In this document: positions 31,577 through 39,170 of the stretch, in pieces | How positions within the stretch are numbered: the first letter of the stretch is position 1 | Layout of the letters: each line of letters starts with the position of its first letter | Source: Pseudomonas sp. GGS8 | GTDB taxonomy: Bacteria; Pseudomonadota; Gammaproteobacteria; Pseudomonadales; Pseudomonadaceae | Length of the DNA stretch: 64,000 nucleotides | Assembly: GCF_024168645.1 (NCBI RefSeq) | Contig: NZ_JALJWF010000001.1 | Location: 5,149,501-5,213,500 of the forward strand | Direction: 5' to 3' | Translations under genes and position numbers: made by a program | Notes under the pieces: model-generated | Seen by the model: only the letters and a program-made list of their open reading frames with translations | Told to the model about the DNA's origin: nothing | The model's database searches: none

Positions 31577-32370
31577 AACTGTCCATACGTCACGACACCA
31601 CCTACAGCTATGCCGATGAAGTCTGCACCAGCATTCAGTTCTTGCGTCTGACGCCGCAGAACAGTGAACGCCAGCGCATCCTGGAATGGCACCTGGAACT
31701 GCCGCGCCTGGTGCGCAGCCAGTTCGATCCTTACGGCAACATCCTGCATGTGTTGACGATGGACGAACCCCATGGGGCCTTGGTACTGACGGCTTATGGT
31801 CAGGTAGAGATCGATTCGGACCGTGACCTGGAGCGCGACAGCCAATCGCCTTTGCCGTTTTTGCGCAGCAGTAAGCTGACGATAGCGGACGATGCCCTGA
31901 ATGCCTTCGCCGTGCAGCACTGCGGTATACGGCGTGATCGAACGGCGCTGACCGACCTGATGCATGGCCTGGCCGACCATATCGTCTACAACCCTGGCGC
32001 AACCACGGTGGACACGACGGCAGCCGAAGCGTTTGCGGGTGGAGGAGGGGTCTGTCAGGACCACACTCACGCCTTCCTGGCCTGTGCCCGCAGCTTGGGG
32101 ATTGCTGCGCGTTATGTCTCCGGCTATCTGTGCACTGAAGATGAAAACCACTTGGCCAGCCACGCCTGGGCCGAGGCCTGGCTCGACGATGGTTGGTACA
32201 GCTTCGACGTCACCAACCGACTGACCCGGCCCGAACGCCATCTGAAACTGGCGGTGGGCCTGGACTACCTTGACGCCTGCCCGGTACGCGGCATGCGTCG
32301 TGGTGGCGGGGCCGAGTCGATGCTGGCACGAGTGCAGGTAACGTCGCTGTTTCAGGTTCAGCACCAATAA
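31573..32370 (+). CDS. Transglutaminase-like cysteine protease of the Anbu operon
   Basis: 265 residues: N-terminal beta domain (MKLSIRHDTTYSYADEVCTS) and a transglutaminase core with catalytic Cys in GGGVCQDHTHAFLACARSLG, His in ASHAWAEAWLDDGWYSFD and Asp in FDVTNRL. Such proteins act as peptidases or amidases. Translationally coupled to the alpha-E gene by ATGA and third in the four-gene Anbu operon. Confidence 0.92.
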   Translation: MKLSIRHDTTYSYADEVCTSIQFLRLTPQNSERQRILEWHLELPRLVRSQFDPYGNILHVLTMDEPHGALVLTAYGQVEIDSDRDLERDSQSPLPFLRSSKLTIADDALNAFAVQHCGIRRDRTALTDLMHGLADHIVYNPGATTVDTTAAEAFAGGGGVCQDHTHAFLACARSLGIAARYVSGYLCTEDENHLASHAWAEAWLDDGWYSFDVTNRLTRPERHLKLAVGLDYLDACPVRGMRRGGGAESMLARVQVTSLFQVQHQ

Positions 32371-32392
32371 GCCTGAAACGTTCACAGTAATT

Positions 32393-32421
32393 GGCCATAC
32401 CGTCAGAGAGGCGGTATGGCC
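32393..32421 (+). terminator. Hairpin before the Anbu gene
   Basis: GGCCATACCG and CGGTATGGCC form a perfect 10-bp stem with a 9-base loop, followed by TTTC. It lies in the 80-base gap between the transglutaminase and Anbu genes and could partly terminate or process the transcript, lowering Anbu expression relative to the first three genes. Confidence 0.6.
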
Positions 32422-32450
32422 TTTCATCCAGAATTCACGGGTTAGCGCAA

Positions 32451-33200
32451 ATGACTTATTGCGTCGCTATGCACTTGGCCGACGGGCTGGTGTTCATCTC
32501 CGACTCACGAACCAATGCCGGTATCGACCAGATTTCAACGTTTCGTAAGTTGTTTATTTTCAGCACGCCGGGTGAGCGGCTGATTGTGTTGCAGACTGCG
32601 GGCAATCTGGCCACCTCGCAATCAGTGGTGAACTTGCTCAAGCAACGTTGCAGTGGACCTGGCCCGCACCTGTTAAATGTCCGCACACTCTATGACGCCA
32701 CCGTGCTGGTGGCCGAAACCGTTCGCGAAGTCGTCACCCGGGACCGTACAAAGTTGGCAGGCAAGACTGACTTGAGTTGCTCTTTTTTGGTGGGCGGACA
32801 AATCGCAGAGGGGCCGATGGATGTGTACAGCATTTACCCGCAAGGCAACTTCATTCAGGCGACGGAGGACACGCCATTCCTGCAATTGGGTGAAAGCAAA
32901 TACGGCAGGCCGATACTTGATCGCAACCTCACGTACCGCACATCACTCGAAGAGAGCCTGCGTTGTGGGTTGATCTCATTCGACTCGACCATGCGCAGCA
33001 ACCTGTCGGTGGGTATGCCGCTGGACCTGCTGGTGTACAGGAAAGACAGTTTTGCCGGCGCGAAAAGTTATCGCATCACGGCTGACGACTCGTATTTCAT
33101 GTGTATCCGTATGCAGTGGGCTGCCGGACTGCAGGACATGCTTGCCGCATTGCCGGAGCCGCCTGACGCTTACATGTCGGGGGCCGCCAACAAAAACTAG
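32451..33200 (+). CDS. anbu: Anbu, proteasome-ancestor peptidase
   Basis: 249 residues of the Ntn-hydrolase fold. The start at 32451 gives MTYCVAMHLADGLVFISDSR, with the catalytic Thr directly after the initiator Met as in Anbu proteins; an upstream frame would bury it. Further motifs are TNAGIDQISTFRKLFIF, TAGNLATSQSVVNLLKQR and LGESKYGRPILDR. Anbu assembles into ring or helical oligomers related to HslV and the 20S proteasome; its substrate is unknown. Confidence 0.92.
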   Translation: MTYCVAMHLADGLVFISDSRTNAGIDQISTFRKLFIFSTPGERLIVLQTAGNLATSQSVVNLLKQRCSGPGPHLLNVRTLYDATVLVAETVREVVTRDRTKLAGKTDLSCSFLVGGQIAEGPMDVYSIYPQGNFIQATEDTPFLQLGESKYGRPILDRNLTYRTSLEESLRCGLISFDSTMRSNLSVGMPLDLLVYRKDSFAGAKSYRITADDSYFMCIRMQWAAGLQDMLAALPEPPDAYMSGAANKN

Positions 33201-33235
33201 CTTGTTACTCGAGCAAATTCATTGTTCCAAGAAAA

Positions 33236-33261
33236 CCCCAGCGGCAGGCAGATCGCTGGGG
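33236..33261 (+). terminator. Rho-independent terminator of the Anbu operon
   Basis: CCCCAGCG and CGCTGGGG form an 8-bp GC-rich stem with a 10-base loop, preceded by AAAA and followed by GGCTTTC, 35 bases after the Anbu stop. Confidence 0.7.
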
Positions 33262-33505
33262 GGCTTTCAGAATGCTGTCCATAGCATCAAAAGCTGCGCA
33301 CAGCCCGGCCAATCCTGAAACATAATGTTACGTGTAATATTGATGACGTTATGGTAGCTATGCCGTCGTAATCGACGAATTTAGCGCCGGGATAATAGCG
33401 AAGCCCCGGCGCTGAATTTATCCATAACGTCCATTATGCGATGCCGTTGACAGTGCAGTCTGTCTGGGGGAGCCTTCATCATCAGCCCACTCAAGAGTGA
33501 ATGGT

Positions 33506-33937
33506 ATGTCTCTGAGCTATAACGGATTGGAGTTTGAAACCGAGCTGCTGGCCCAATGGGCAGCGTTTTTCGATCTTGCTGGTTGGGAATGGGACAGGGG
33601 CATTTCAGCCGTTGGAAACTGGAAGCCTGATTACAGAGTTTGCTTCCCCTGCGGACATTCTGAGTGTTCTGGCAGCCACACGATTCTTGTATCGGTCTTG
33701 CCAGTCAACGCTATCGAGGACGTCAAAGGACATCCTGCGATAGAGATGGGCTGGGGTGTTCAGAACTCTCTTGGCCAGTGGCTTGCTGATGCCGGTGCGC
33801 TGTTTGGAAACACACCGAAAGCGACGGAATGGGTCATGTCGCATGGGGCTGGTGGTGGGACGGAAAACGTCTACAACTGGGTTGATAACGCTAACCTGTT
33901 GTGGAACCAAGCTCGTAGCCTTGTGCTGAAAAGCTAG
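33506..33937 (+). CDS. Phage/island-type protein with a possible PD-(D/E)XK-like core
   Basis: 143 residues from ATG 33506 (GTG at 33497 is an alternative). The opening LEFETELLAQWAAFFDLAGW, then WKPDYRVCFPC, follows a pattern seen in many phage and island proteins: an E-rich helix, ARWAxFFDxLGW, and a PD strand, which I associate with PD-(D/E)XK-like nuclease folds. Two Cys (CFPCGHSEC) could bind metal. It lies between the Anbu terminator and the prophage, is lower in GC than the Anbu operon and probably arrived with mobile DNA. The function is not established. Confidence 0.5.
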   Translation: MSLSYNGLEFETELLAQWAAFFDLAGWEWDRGISAVGNWKPDYRVCFPCGHSECSGSHTILVSVLPVNAIEDVKGHPAIEMGWGVQNSLGQWLADAGALFGNTPKATEWVMSHGAGGGTENVYNWVDNANLLWNQARSLVLKS

Positions 33938-33945
33938 GTATTGCT

Positions 33946-34056
33946 GATAACTGCAGTTATCGGAAATACGCCTGAAAGCCAAGATTTTGACGATTACTCC
34001 CTAAAATGTATCTTTTGGGGAGTAATAACCGGTAATACGTATTATCGGATATTACT
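33946..34056. repeat. Cluster of palindromes at the chromosome/prophage boundary
   Basis: Three nested palindromic signals: GATAACTGCAGTTATC, a perfect 16-bp palindrome (33946-33961); ATTACTCCC paired with GGGAGTAAT around a 15-17 base loop (about 33992-34026); and 34021-34056, a 36-bp near-perfect palindrome with only two mismatched base pairs, centred on TAATACGTATTA. TTATCGGA recurs at 33957 and 34042. Such symmetry is typical of recombinase, replication-origin or packaging sites; the left end of the prophage should be near here. Confidence 0.6.
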
Positions 34057-34166
34057 CAGACACCCTCGACCTGCCCGAAGGGCATTAGGCGCCACTCGTT
34101 CGACAGCCTGGCACTGAAACATCCGCGCCGATACCCGGCAACGCCGGCCCGATCTACAGCCCAAAG

Positions 34167-34202
34167 AAAAACCCCAGCGATCACCAAATCACTGGGGTTT
34201 TT
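34167..34202. terminator. Bidirectional terminator
   Basis: AAAAACCCCAG and CTGGGGTTTTT bracket a 14-base spacer, giving a stem with T-runs on both strands. It separates the boundary region from the leftward prophage transcripts (repressor and 34348-34563). Confidence 0.75.
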
Positions 34203-34347
34203 CTTCGCGTGCGAAACGCTTTCTGTCACCTCGATGTCACTTCGCGCCCTGATTTGCCCAAGGCGTTGTTCCGGATCTGTCGCGTAGCCTGCGCGGTCCC
34301 GTGACATCCAGCACCATCGCAGGACAGGTCCCGGCAGGTCCGATTCT

Positions 34348-34563
34348 CTAGCGACTTTCGACCGGATGGCCGATGAGGCGTCTTTCGGTGTCGTCGATGG
34401 CGGTGGCTCTGACGTAGCAGGCGCCGGTCGCCTTGTGGCCTTCAATTCGCTGGACCATCAGCATCTTTGCCATGCCTTCCTTGCACTGTGCTTCTGAATC
34501 GCTTGAAAAGGCCTCTACGTCCTTCCCGTCGACCATCAGGATGAAAATCCACATTTTCAGCAT
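34348..34563 (-). CDS. Small hypothetical protein at the prophage left end
   Basis: 71 residues beginning MLKMWIFILMVDGKDVEAFS, with GGAGGCG directly upstream of the ATG. It looks like a short soluble domain with one hydrophobic strand and two cysteines (EAQCKEG, GACYVRA). It lies downstream of the repressor on the same strand and may be cotranscribed with it. I do not recognise the family. Confidence 0.55.
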   Translation of the reverse strand: MLKMWIFILMVDGKDVEAFSSDSEAQCKEGMAKMLMVQRIEGHKATGACYVRATAIDDTERRLIGHPVESR

Positions 34564-34593
34564 GACGCCTCCTTGGCTTTGGGAGCGAAGCGG

Positions 34594-34617
34594 GTGGGGG
34601 TGTTGTTACACCCCCAC
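34594..34617. repeat. Perfect hairpin at the start of the triplicated unit
   Basis: GTGGGGGTG, loop TTGTTA, CACCCCCAC: a 9-bp perfect stem. The first 884-bp repeat starts inside the loop (about 34607), so only the right arm CACCCCCAC is copied at the second and third units. This is a likely replication, packaging or recombination signal of the phage. Confidence 0.6.
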
Positions 34618-34653
34618 TTTAGTACGGAGTCCCGTATTTTCAGCATCGTGAAA

Positions 34654-34833
34654 TCAGCTTTTGTTTCTGACCATCTTCTCGAAATCCGCCTCGGTGATCT
34701 CTTCCAACCCCTTAAGAATCAACCACCTAAGCATCTCGGTTTCCTTGATCGATCTTTTGGTGGCAATCGTAGCCTTGACCGCTTCCTTCTCGACCTTTCG
34801 CCACGTCTCGTCATCGATGTGCTTTGTAGGCAT
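34654..34833 (-). CDS. Ribbon-helix-helix-type phage repressor, copy 1
   Basis: 59 residues from the ATG at 34833 (AGGAAAG upstream; an earlier TTG at 34863 is possible). MPTKHIDDETWRKVEKEAVK, then ATIATKRSIKETEMLRWLI, fits a small MetJ/Arc-like DNA-binding protein. It is divergent from the replication initiator with an 87-117 base gap rich in TTTCTTAG/CTAAGAAA repeats, as expected for the inovirus immunity repressor. The gene is present three times in identical form, which would raise repressor dosage. Confidence 0.65.
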   Translation of the reverse strand: MPTKHIDDETWRKVEKEAVKATIATKRSIKETEMLRWLILKGLEEITEADFEKMVRNKS

Positions 34834-34863
34834 TTGCGCGCTTTCCTGAATGAATCTGGCCAA

Positions 34864-34950
34864 ATACTAGGCTGATTTTCTAAGTATCTTGACAATTAGA
34901 ATCTAAGAAACTAAGTTTTCATTCAAATCTAATTTCTTAGAAACTCAGAA
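34864..34950. promoter_or_regulatory. Repressor/initiator divergent operator region, copy 1
   Basis: AT-rich, with several copies of the half-site TTTCTTAG or CTAAGAAA (TTTTCTAAG at about 34877, CTAAGAAA at 34903, TTTCTTAGAAA at 34933, the last palindromic) and a TTGACA at 34889 suited to the rightward promoter. Copies recur 884 and 1768 bases to the right. Confidence 0.6.
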
Positions 34951-35535
34951 ATGTTCATTGACTGGCTCAAGACTTCGCAGGAACACGACTTTGACCTCCC
35001 GGTCGTGTGCGACATCGTCACCAAAACCATCGACACCATCACGGGTGAGGTGCTGAGCAGTCGTCAGCCGAGTTTTCGCCACGAAGGTAGCCACAGTTCA
35101 CGCGTTCAGATTCACATCCAGGGTCGAAAAATCACTGTCGATGGAAACCCGTCTCGGCTGAATCGTCACGACAACCTTTGGGGATTCGAAACGGTTGAAC
35201 AGTGCATTGCTGTCTACAACGATTTGTTATCGCAGTACGGTTTGCCGCCGTTCACCAAATGCACCCGGTTTGAGATCCGTCAGGGTGAATCGGGGGCAAA
35301 AAGCTCTCAGCTCTGGGCCGACGGCTGCTGCATTCACCGCATCGACTTGACCACAAATATTGCGGTAGGGAAGGGTAATGAGACCGCCTACCTGCGCGGA
35401 CTTGCAACGCAGCGGATTGGCCACTCCATCGGCCGGCTGTTCCCGAACGGAAAATCCGTGGACTGGACAACATCAGGAAGCGGGAAGGGTTACACCCCCA
35501 CTTTAGTACGGAGTCCCGTATTTTCAGCATCGTGA
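34951..35535 (+). pseudogene. Truncated replication initiator, copy 1
   Basis: The first 180 residues (MFIDWLKTSQEHDFDLPVVC ... TTSGSGKG) are identical to the intact gene at 36719. The frame then enters the next repeat unit and ends after 14 unrelated residues (YTPTLVRSPVFSAS). The C-terminal half of the rolling-circle initiator is missing, so replication activity is unlikely; dominant-negative effects are possible. Confidence 0.85.
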
Positions 35536-36374
35536 AATCAGCTTTTGTTTCTGACCATCTTCTCGAAATCCGCCTCGGTGATCTCTTCCAACCCCTTAAG
35601 AATCAACCACCTAAGCATCTCGGTTTCCTTGATCGATCTTTTGGTGGCAATCGTAGCCTTGACCGCTTCCTTCTCGACCTTTCGCCACGTCTCGTCATCG
35701 ATGTGCTTTGTAGGCATTTGCGCGCTTTCCTGAATGAATCTGGCCAAATACTAGGCTGATTTTCTAAGTATCTTGACAATTAGAATCTAAGAAACTAAGT
35801 TTTCATTCAAATCTAATTTCTTAGAAACTCAGAAATGTTCATTGACTGGCTCAAGACTTCGCAGGAACACGACTTTGACCTCCCGGTCGTGTGCGACATC
35901 GTCACCAAAACCATCGACACCATCACGGGTGAGGTGCTGAGCAGTCGTCAGCCGAGTTTTCGCCACGAAGGTAGCCACAGTTCACGCGTTCAGATTCACA
36001 TCCAGGGTCGAAAAATCACTGTCGATGGAAACCCGTCTCGGCTGAATCGTCACGACAACCTTTGGGGATTCGAAACGGTTGAACAGTGCATTGCTGTCTA
36101 CAACGATTTGTTATCGCAGTACGGTTTGCCGCCGTTCACCAAATGCACCCGGTTTGAGATCCGTCAGGGTGAATCGGGGGCAAAAAGCTCTCAGCTCTGG
36201 GCCGACGGCTGCTGCATTCACCGCATCGACTTGACCACAAATATTGCGGTAGGGAAGGGTAATGAGACCGCCTACCTGCGCGGACTTGCAACGCAGCGGA
36301 TTGGCCACTCCATCGGCCGGCTGTTCCCGAACGGAAAATCCGTGGACTGGACAACATCAGGAAGCGGGAAGGGT
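35491..36374 (+). repeat. Tandem 884-bp repeat, unit 2
   Basis: Identical to unit 1 as far as I can read. It begins where the unit-1 initiator frame (ending GSGKG) is joined to TTACACCCCCAC, so unit 1's initiator is truncated into the start of unit 2. Confidence 0.9.
35538..35717 (-). CDS. Ribbon-helix-helix-type phage repressor, copy 2
   Basis: Identical 59-residue protein to the copy at 34654-34833, shifted by 884 bases, with the same AGGAAAG ribosome site and operator. Its stop lies 3 bases from the end of the truncated initiator of the preceding unit, so the two are convergent. Confidence 0.65.
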   Translation of the reverse strand: MPTKHIDDETWRKVEKEAVKATIATKRSIKETEMLRWLILKGLEEITEADFEKMVRNKS

Positions 36375-36419
36375 TACACCCCCACTTTAGTACGGAGTCC
36401 CGTATTTTCAGCATCGTGA
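35835..36419 (+). pseudogene. Truncated replication initiator, copy 2
   Basis: Exact copy of the 194-codon truncated frame at 34951-35535, ending in the same 14-residue junction tail. Preceded by the same operator region (35748-35834). Confidence 0.85.
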
Positions 36420-37258
36420 AATCAGCTTTTGTTTCTGACCATCTTCTCGAAATCCGCCTCGGTGATCTCTTCCAACCCCTTAAGAATCAACCACCTAAGC
36501 ATCTCGGTTTCCTTGATCGATCTTTTGGTGGCAATCGTAGCCTTGACCGCTTCCTTCTCGACCTTTCGCCACGTCTCGTCATCGATGTGCTTTGTAGGCA
36601 TTTGCGCGCTTTCCTGAATGAATCTGGCCAAATACTAGGCTGATTTTCTAAGTATCTTGACAATTAGAATCTAAGAAACTAAGTTTTCATTCAAATCTAA
36701 TTTCTTAGAAACTCAGAAATGTTCATTGACTGGCTCAAGACTTCGCAGGAACACGACTTTGACCTCCCGGTCGTGTGCGACATCGTCACCAAAACCATCG
36801 ACACCATCACGGGTGAGGTGCTGAGCAGTCGTCAGCCGAGTTTTCGCCACGAAGGTAGCCACAGTTCACGCGTTCAGATTCACATCCAGGGTCGAAAAAT
36901 CACTGTCGATGGAAACCCGTCTCGGCTGAATCGTCACGACAACCTTTGGGGATTCGAAACGGTTGAACAGTGCATTGCTGTCTACAACGATTTGTTATCG
37001 CAGTACGGTTTGCCGCCGTTCACCAAATGCACCCGGTTTGAGATCCGTCAGGGTGAATCGGGGGCAAAAAGCTCTCAGCTCTGGGCCGACGGCTGCTGCA
37101 TTCACCGCATCGACTTGACCACAAATATTGCGGTAGGGAAGGGTAATGAGACCGCCTACCTGCGCGGACTTGCAACGCAGCGGATTGGCCACTCCATCGG
37201 CCGGCTGTTCCCGAACGGAAAATCCGTGGACTGGACAACATCAGGAAGCGGGAAGGGT
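36375..37258 (+). repeat. Tandem 884-bp repeat, unit 3 (continues into the intact gene)
   Basis: Third copy. At its right edge GGGAAGGGT is followed by ACCCGACTGCAATACCGG rather than the TACACCCCC joint, and the initiator frame continues to full length. This copy therefore holds the native right junction, while the left hairpin at 34594 marks the native left junction. Confidence 0.9.
36422..36601 (-). CDS. Ribbon-helix-helix-type phage repressor, copy 3
   Basis: Third identical copy, divergent from the intact initiator. In the native, unamplified phage this would be the only repressor gene, reading towards the 34348-34563 gene; here it reads into the unit-2 junction instead. Confidence 0.65.
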   Translation of the reverse strand: MPTKHIDDETWRKVEKEAVKATIATKRSIKETEMLRWLILKGLEEITEADFEKMVRNKS

Positions 37259-37852
37259 ACCCGACTGCAATACCGGAAGGCCTACGACAAATCTTTTGAA
37301 ATCCTTGATAAGCACCTGCCGAAAGTAAAGCGTGTCTTTGGCGAAAACTCCGCCGAATTTAAATACGCTCAGGACATTTATAATTATGCCTTTGAAACAG
37401 GCGTTGTCCGCTTAGAGCAAGAGTTGAAAAGTGAATATTTAAGCCGTGAAAAGCTATGTTTTTGGGGCCTCTTCGATGAAGGCAAATATCTTGCTCTGCA
37501 TAAAGAGTTTTTAAGCGTTGACGAACGCCTAAAGGTGACAAAGATGGATTACGCCAGTATTGCTCAGCAATTAATTTTAGAGAAAGTGGTTGACTCGACC
37601 TTGGCGGCAAACACTACAGCGATGTACGCCCAGCTATGGATGACGGGCCAGCAACTTGACTTCAATAAAAATCAAGTCCGTGTACACGCCGCGAGACTTA
37701 ATAAAATTGGAATCAATATTCGTAATAGCTGCGACATCTCTAACTTTAGCAATGTGTTTATTCGCGAGATGAAAGAGATTAATCCAGTAAAAGGCATTGC
37801 ACCGCCGAGCTGGTACAAGCGGCCTAACCACCTGCAACCGGTTGCAGCATGA
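36719..37852 (+). CDS. Filamentous phage replication initiation protein (intact)
   Basis: 377 residues resembling the gene II/CRI-type initiators of Pf1-like phages. The N-terminal half (SSRVQIHIQGRKITVDGNPS, FTKCTRFEIRQGESG, WADGCCIHRIDLTTNIAVGK) is shared with the two truncated copies; the unique second half (KAYDKSFEILDKHLPKVKRV, VRLEQELKSEYLSREKLCFW) includes the YRKAYDKSFE segment expected near the nicking site. It nicks the plus strand for rolling-circle replication. Overlaps the next gene by 4 bases. Confidence 0.82.
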   Translation: MFIDWLKTSQEHDFDLPVVCDIVTKTIDTITGEVLSSRQPSFRHEGSHSSRVQIHIQGRKITVDGNPSRLNRHDNLWGFETVEQCIAVYNDLLSQYGLPPFTKCTRFEIRQGESGAKSSQLWADGCCIHRIDLTTNIAVGKGNETAYLRGLATQRIGHSIGRLFPNGKSVDWTTSGSGKGTRLQYRKAYDKSFEILDKHLPKVKRVFGENSAEFKYAQDIYNYAFETGVVRLEQELKSEYLSREKLCFWGLFDEGKYLALHKEFLSVDERLKVTKMDYASIAQQLILEKVVDSTLAANTTAMYAQLWMTGQQLDFNKNQVRVHAARLNKIGINIRNSCDISNFSNVFIREMKEINPVKGIAPPSWYKRPNHLQPVAA

Positions 37853-38079
37853 TAGTCAGTTTTCAGGGGGCACAGCTGTCTCCAAGTCAACGCAGACAGC
37901 TTGAGTTTCAACGCAAGGCACAAACTGCATTTCTGCGCCCTGTTTTAGCAGGCCAAGTCTCTGAAGCGATTAAGGCAGTCGAACTGCGAAAAGAGCAAGG
38001 GGTCAAGCCTGAACAGGTTTGGTTTGTTGAACGTCAAGAAGTGGGTACTTCTTGCTTAGCTGAATGGATGGGGTTTTGA
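37849..38079 (+). CDS. Small phage protein of unknown function
   Basis: 76 residues (MIVSFQGAQLSPSQRRQLEF ... SCLAEWMGF), overlapping the initiator stop by ATGA and the next gene by TGATG, so translation is coupled throughout. Charged and probably soluble. Its position matches short early-region proteins of Pf phages. Confidence 0.7.
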   Translation: MIVSFQGAQLSPSQRRQLEFQRKAQTAFLRPVLAGQVSEAIKAVELRKEQGVKPEQVWFVERQEVGTSCLAEWMGF

Positions 38080-38336
38080 TGGAGCGTAGAGACTATCTAA
38101 ATTTGCGGTTCGCAGTAGAGCAGGAAATATCTAATAGCGCAGTAGATACTGATGCTCTTGTGAACAATCTAATGAGACTGTTTTTACAGTCGATCTCGAA
38201 TGCAGAGATGAAGCGTCAAGCCATTGCACAGCAATTCCGTAGCTTTAAACGCAACGCCAATACAACCGCGCCCAGTTGGGCTTATAAAAATCCGGGCTTG
38301 AGTGACCGGATTCCGACAATGAAAGAGGCTAAATAA
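38079..38336 (+). CDS. Small phage protein of unknown function
   Basis: 85 residues from the ATG at 38079 (MERRDYLNLRFAVEQEISNS ... GLSDRIPTMKEAK), mainly helical and charged. The start is chosen because it overlaps the upstream stop as TGATG. Coupled to the ssDNA-binding protein gene, whose ATG shares the last base of its stop. Confidence 0.7.
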   Translation: MERRDYLNLRFAVEQEISNSAVDTDALVNNLMRLFLQSISNAEMKRQAIAQQFRSFKRNANTTAPSWAYKNPGLSDRIPTMKEAK

Positions 38337-38635
38337 TGACATTTCCTACAATTCTCGTTGAGGTAACAGGTGTTTCCCGTTCTGGCACGGCAACAAAGAG
38401 CGGCAGACCATATTGCATGTATGAAGCATTCTGCCATTTGCCCAATATTCCATACCCGCAGAAAGCATCTTTTTATGCAGAGCTTCCTAATCAGGTTCCA
38501 CAGCCTGGGACTTATGAGTGCGATATTGTCGCGGATGTTCGTGATGGGCGGTTGGACTTCACTGTTGATCCACGTCAAGGCCGCCGCAAGAATATTCCGC
38601 CGCTTTCTGCCGCGCAGAAAGTTTCCGGAGCTTAA
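38336..38635 (+). CDS. Phage single-stranded DNA-binding protein (gene V-like)
   Basis: 99 residues: MTFPTILVEVTGVSRSGTAT, SGRPYCMYEAFCHLPN, YPQKASFYAELPNQVPQPGT and a basic C-terminus (DPRQGRRKNIPP). Size, position and beta-rich composition fit the inovirus protein that coats progeny ssDNA and switches replication to strand production. Confidence 0.75.
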   Translation: MTFPTILVEVTGVSRSGTATKSGRPYCMYEAFCHLPNIPYPQKASFYAELPNQVPQPGTYECDIVADVRDGRLDFTVDPRQGRRKNIPPLSAAQKVSGA

Positions 38636-38637
38636 AC

Positions 38638-38862
38638 ATGTCTCTCCAGTATGTGCAGGTTTGTACCAAACTGGTTTTAAGCGAATCATCAAAAACTTAT
38701 TCGTGTACGGAACAGGGTTGGGTGCAAGCTGACTTAGATCTATCGAGCGAAGCGGCATCTTGGGCAACTGGAGAGCAGACAAACGGAATGATCGGGGATG
38801 CATTATTTATCTGTGCAATCATTTTTGTTTACTCGCAGATAAAAAAGGCTATAGAGACGTAA
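38638..38862 (+). CDS. Minor coat-like small membrane protein
   Basis: 74 residues with a polar N-terminal half containing two cysteines and one C-terminal membrane segment (GMIGDALFICAIIFVYSQIK). In Pf-like phages a protein of this layout precedes the major coat gene and is a minor virion component. Confidence 0.65.
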   Translation: MSLQYVQVCTKLVLSESSKTYSCTEQGWVQADLDLSSEAASWATGEQTNGMIGDALFICAIIFVYSQIKKAIET

Positions 38863-38911
38863 CACCGCAGCACTCACCGGCAATTATGCCAATAACCTAA
38901 GAGGGTTAACT

Positions 38912-39142
38912 ATGCAAAACAACGTAATGGAATACACAATGAAGTTCAAAGCACAGGTGATGAACGTTATGCTCGGTTCTGGCCTGCTAGTTGTATCTGG
39001 CTTGTCTCATGCAGGCCCCGACGTAACCCCGGTAACGACTGCGCTCAGCGAGGGAGCCACTACAGTGGGTACCGTCTGCGCTGCGGCGCTTGGCGTGGTC
39101 GTTGTGGTCAAGGTATTCAAGTACATCCGCTCTGCGCTGTAA
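38912..39142 (+). CDS. coaB: Major coat protein (CoaB/pVIII-like)
   Basis: 76-residue precursor with a long signal peptide (MKFKAQVMNVMLGSGLLVVS ... SHA) and a mature 42-residue coat protein: acidic start GPDVTPVTTALSEGA, hydrophobic core VGTVCAAALGVVVVVKVF and basic tail KYIRSAL, the classical inovirus coat design. AGAGG precedes the ATG at 38912; an internal ATG at 38939 lacks a ribosome site. A strong terminator follows, as usual for this gene. Confidence 0.85.
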   Translation: MQNNVMEYTMKFKAQVMNVMLGSGLLVVSGLSHAGPDVTPVTTALSEGATTVGTVCAAALGVVVVVKVFKYIRSAL

Positions 39143-39170
39143 GGGCTTCGGTACATTCATTGAAGTAAAT

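Larger units (their letters stand above)
34607..35490 (+). repeat. Tandem 884-bp repeat, unit 1
   Basis: Contains the repressor gene (minus strand), the divergent operator/promoter and the first 180 codons of the replication initiator. The same features recur exactly 884 bases apart (repressor stops at 34654, 35538 and 36422). Boundaries are accurate to about 3 bases because GTTA is shared at the joints. Confidence 0.9.

Noticed and set aside
33315..33345. AACATAATGTTACGTGTAAT as the left dif
   Set aside because: Only the CATAATGTTA part resembles dif; the arms do not match well in either orientation.
34021..34056. 36-bp palindrome as the phage attL
   Set aside because: The TAAxxxxxxTTAT core is dif-like, but the XerC arm matches dif at only about 4 of 11 positions; kept as an unexplained palindrome.
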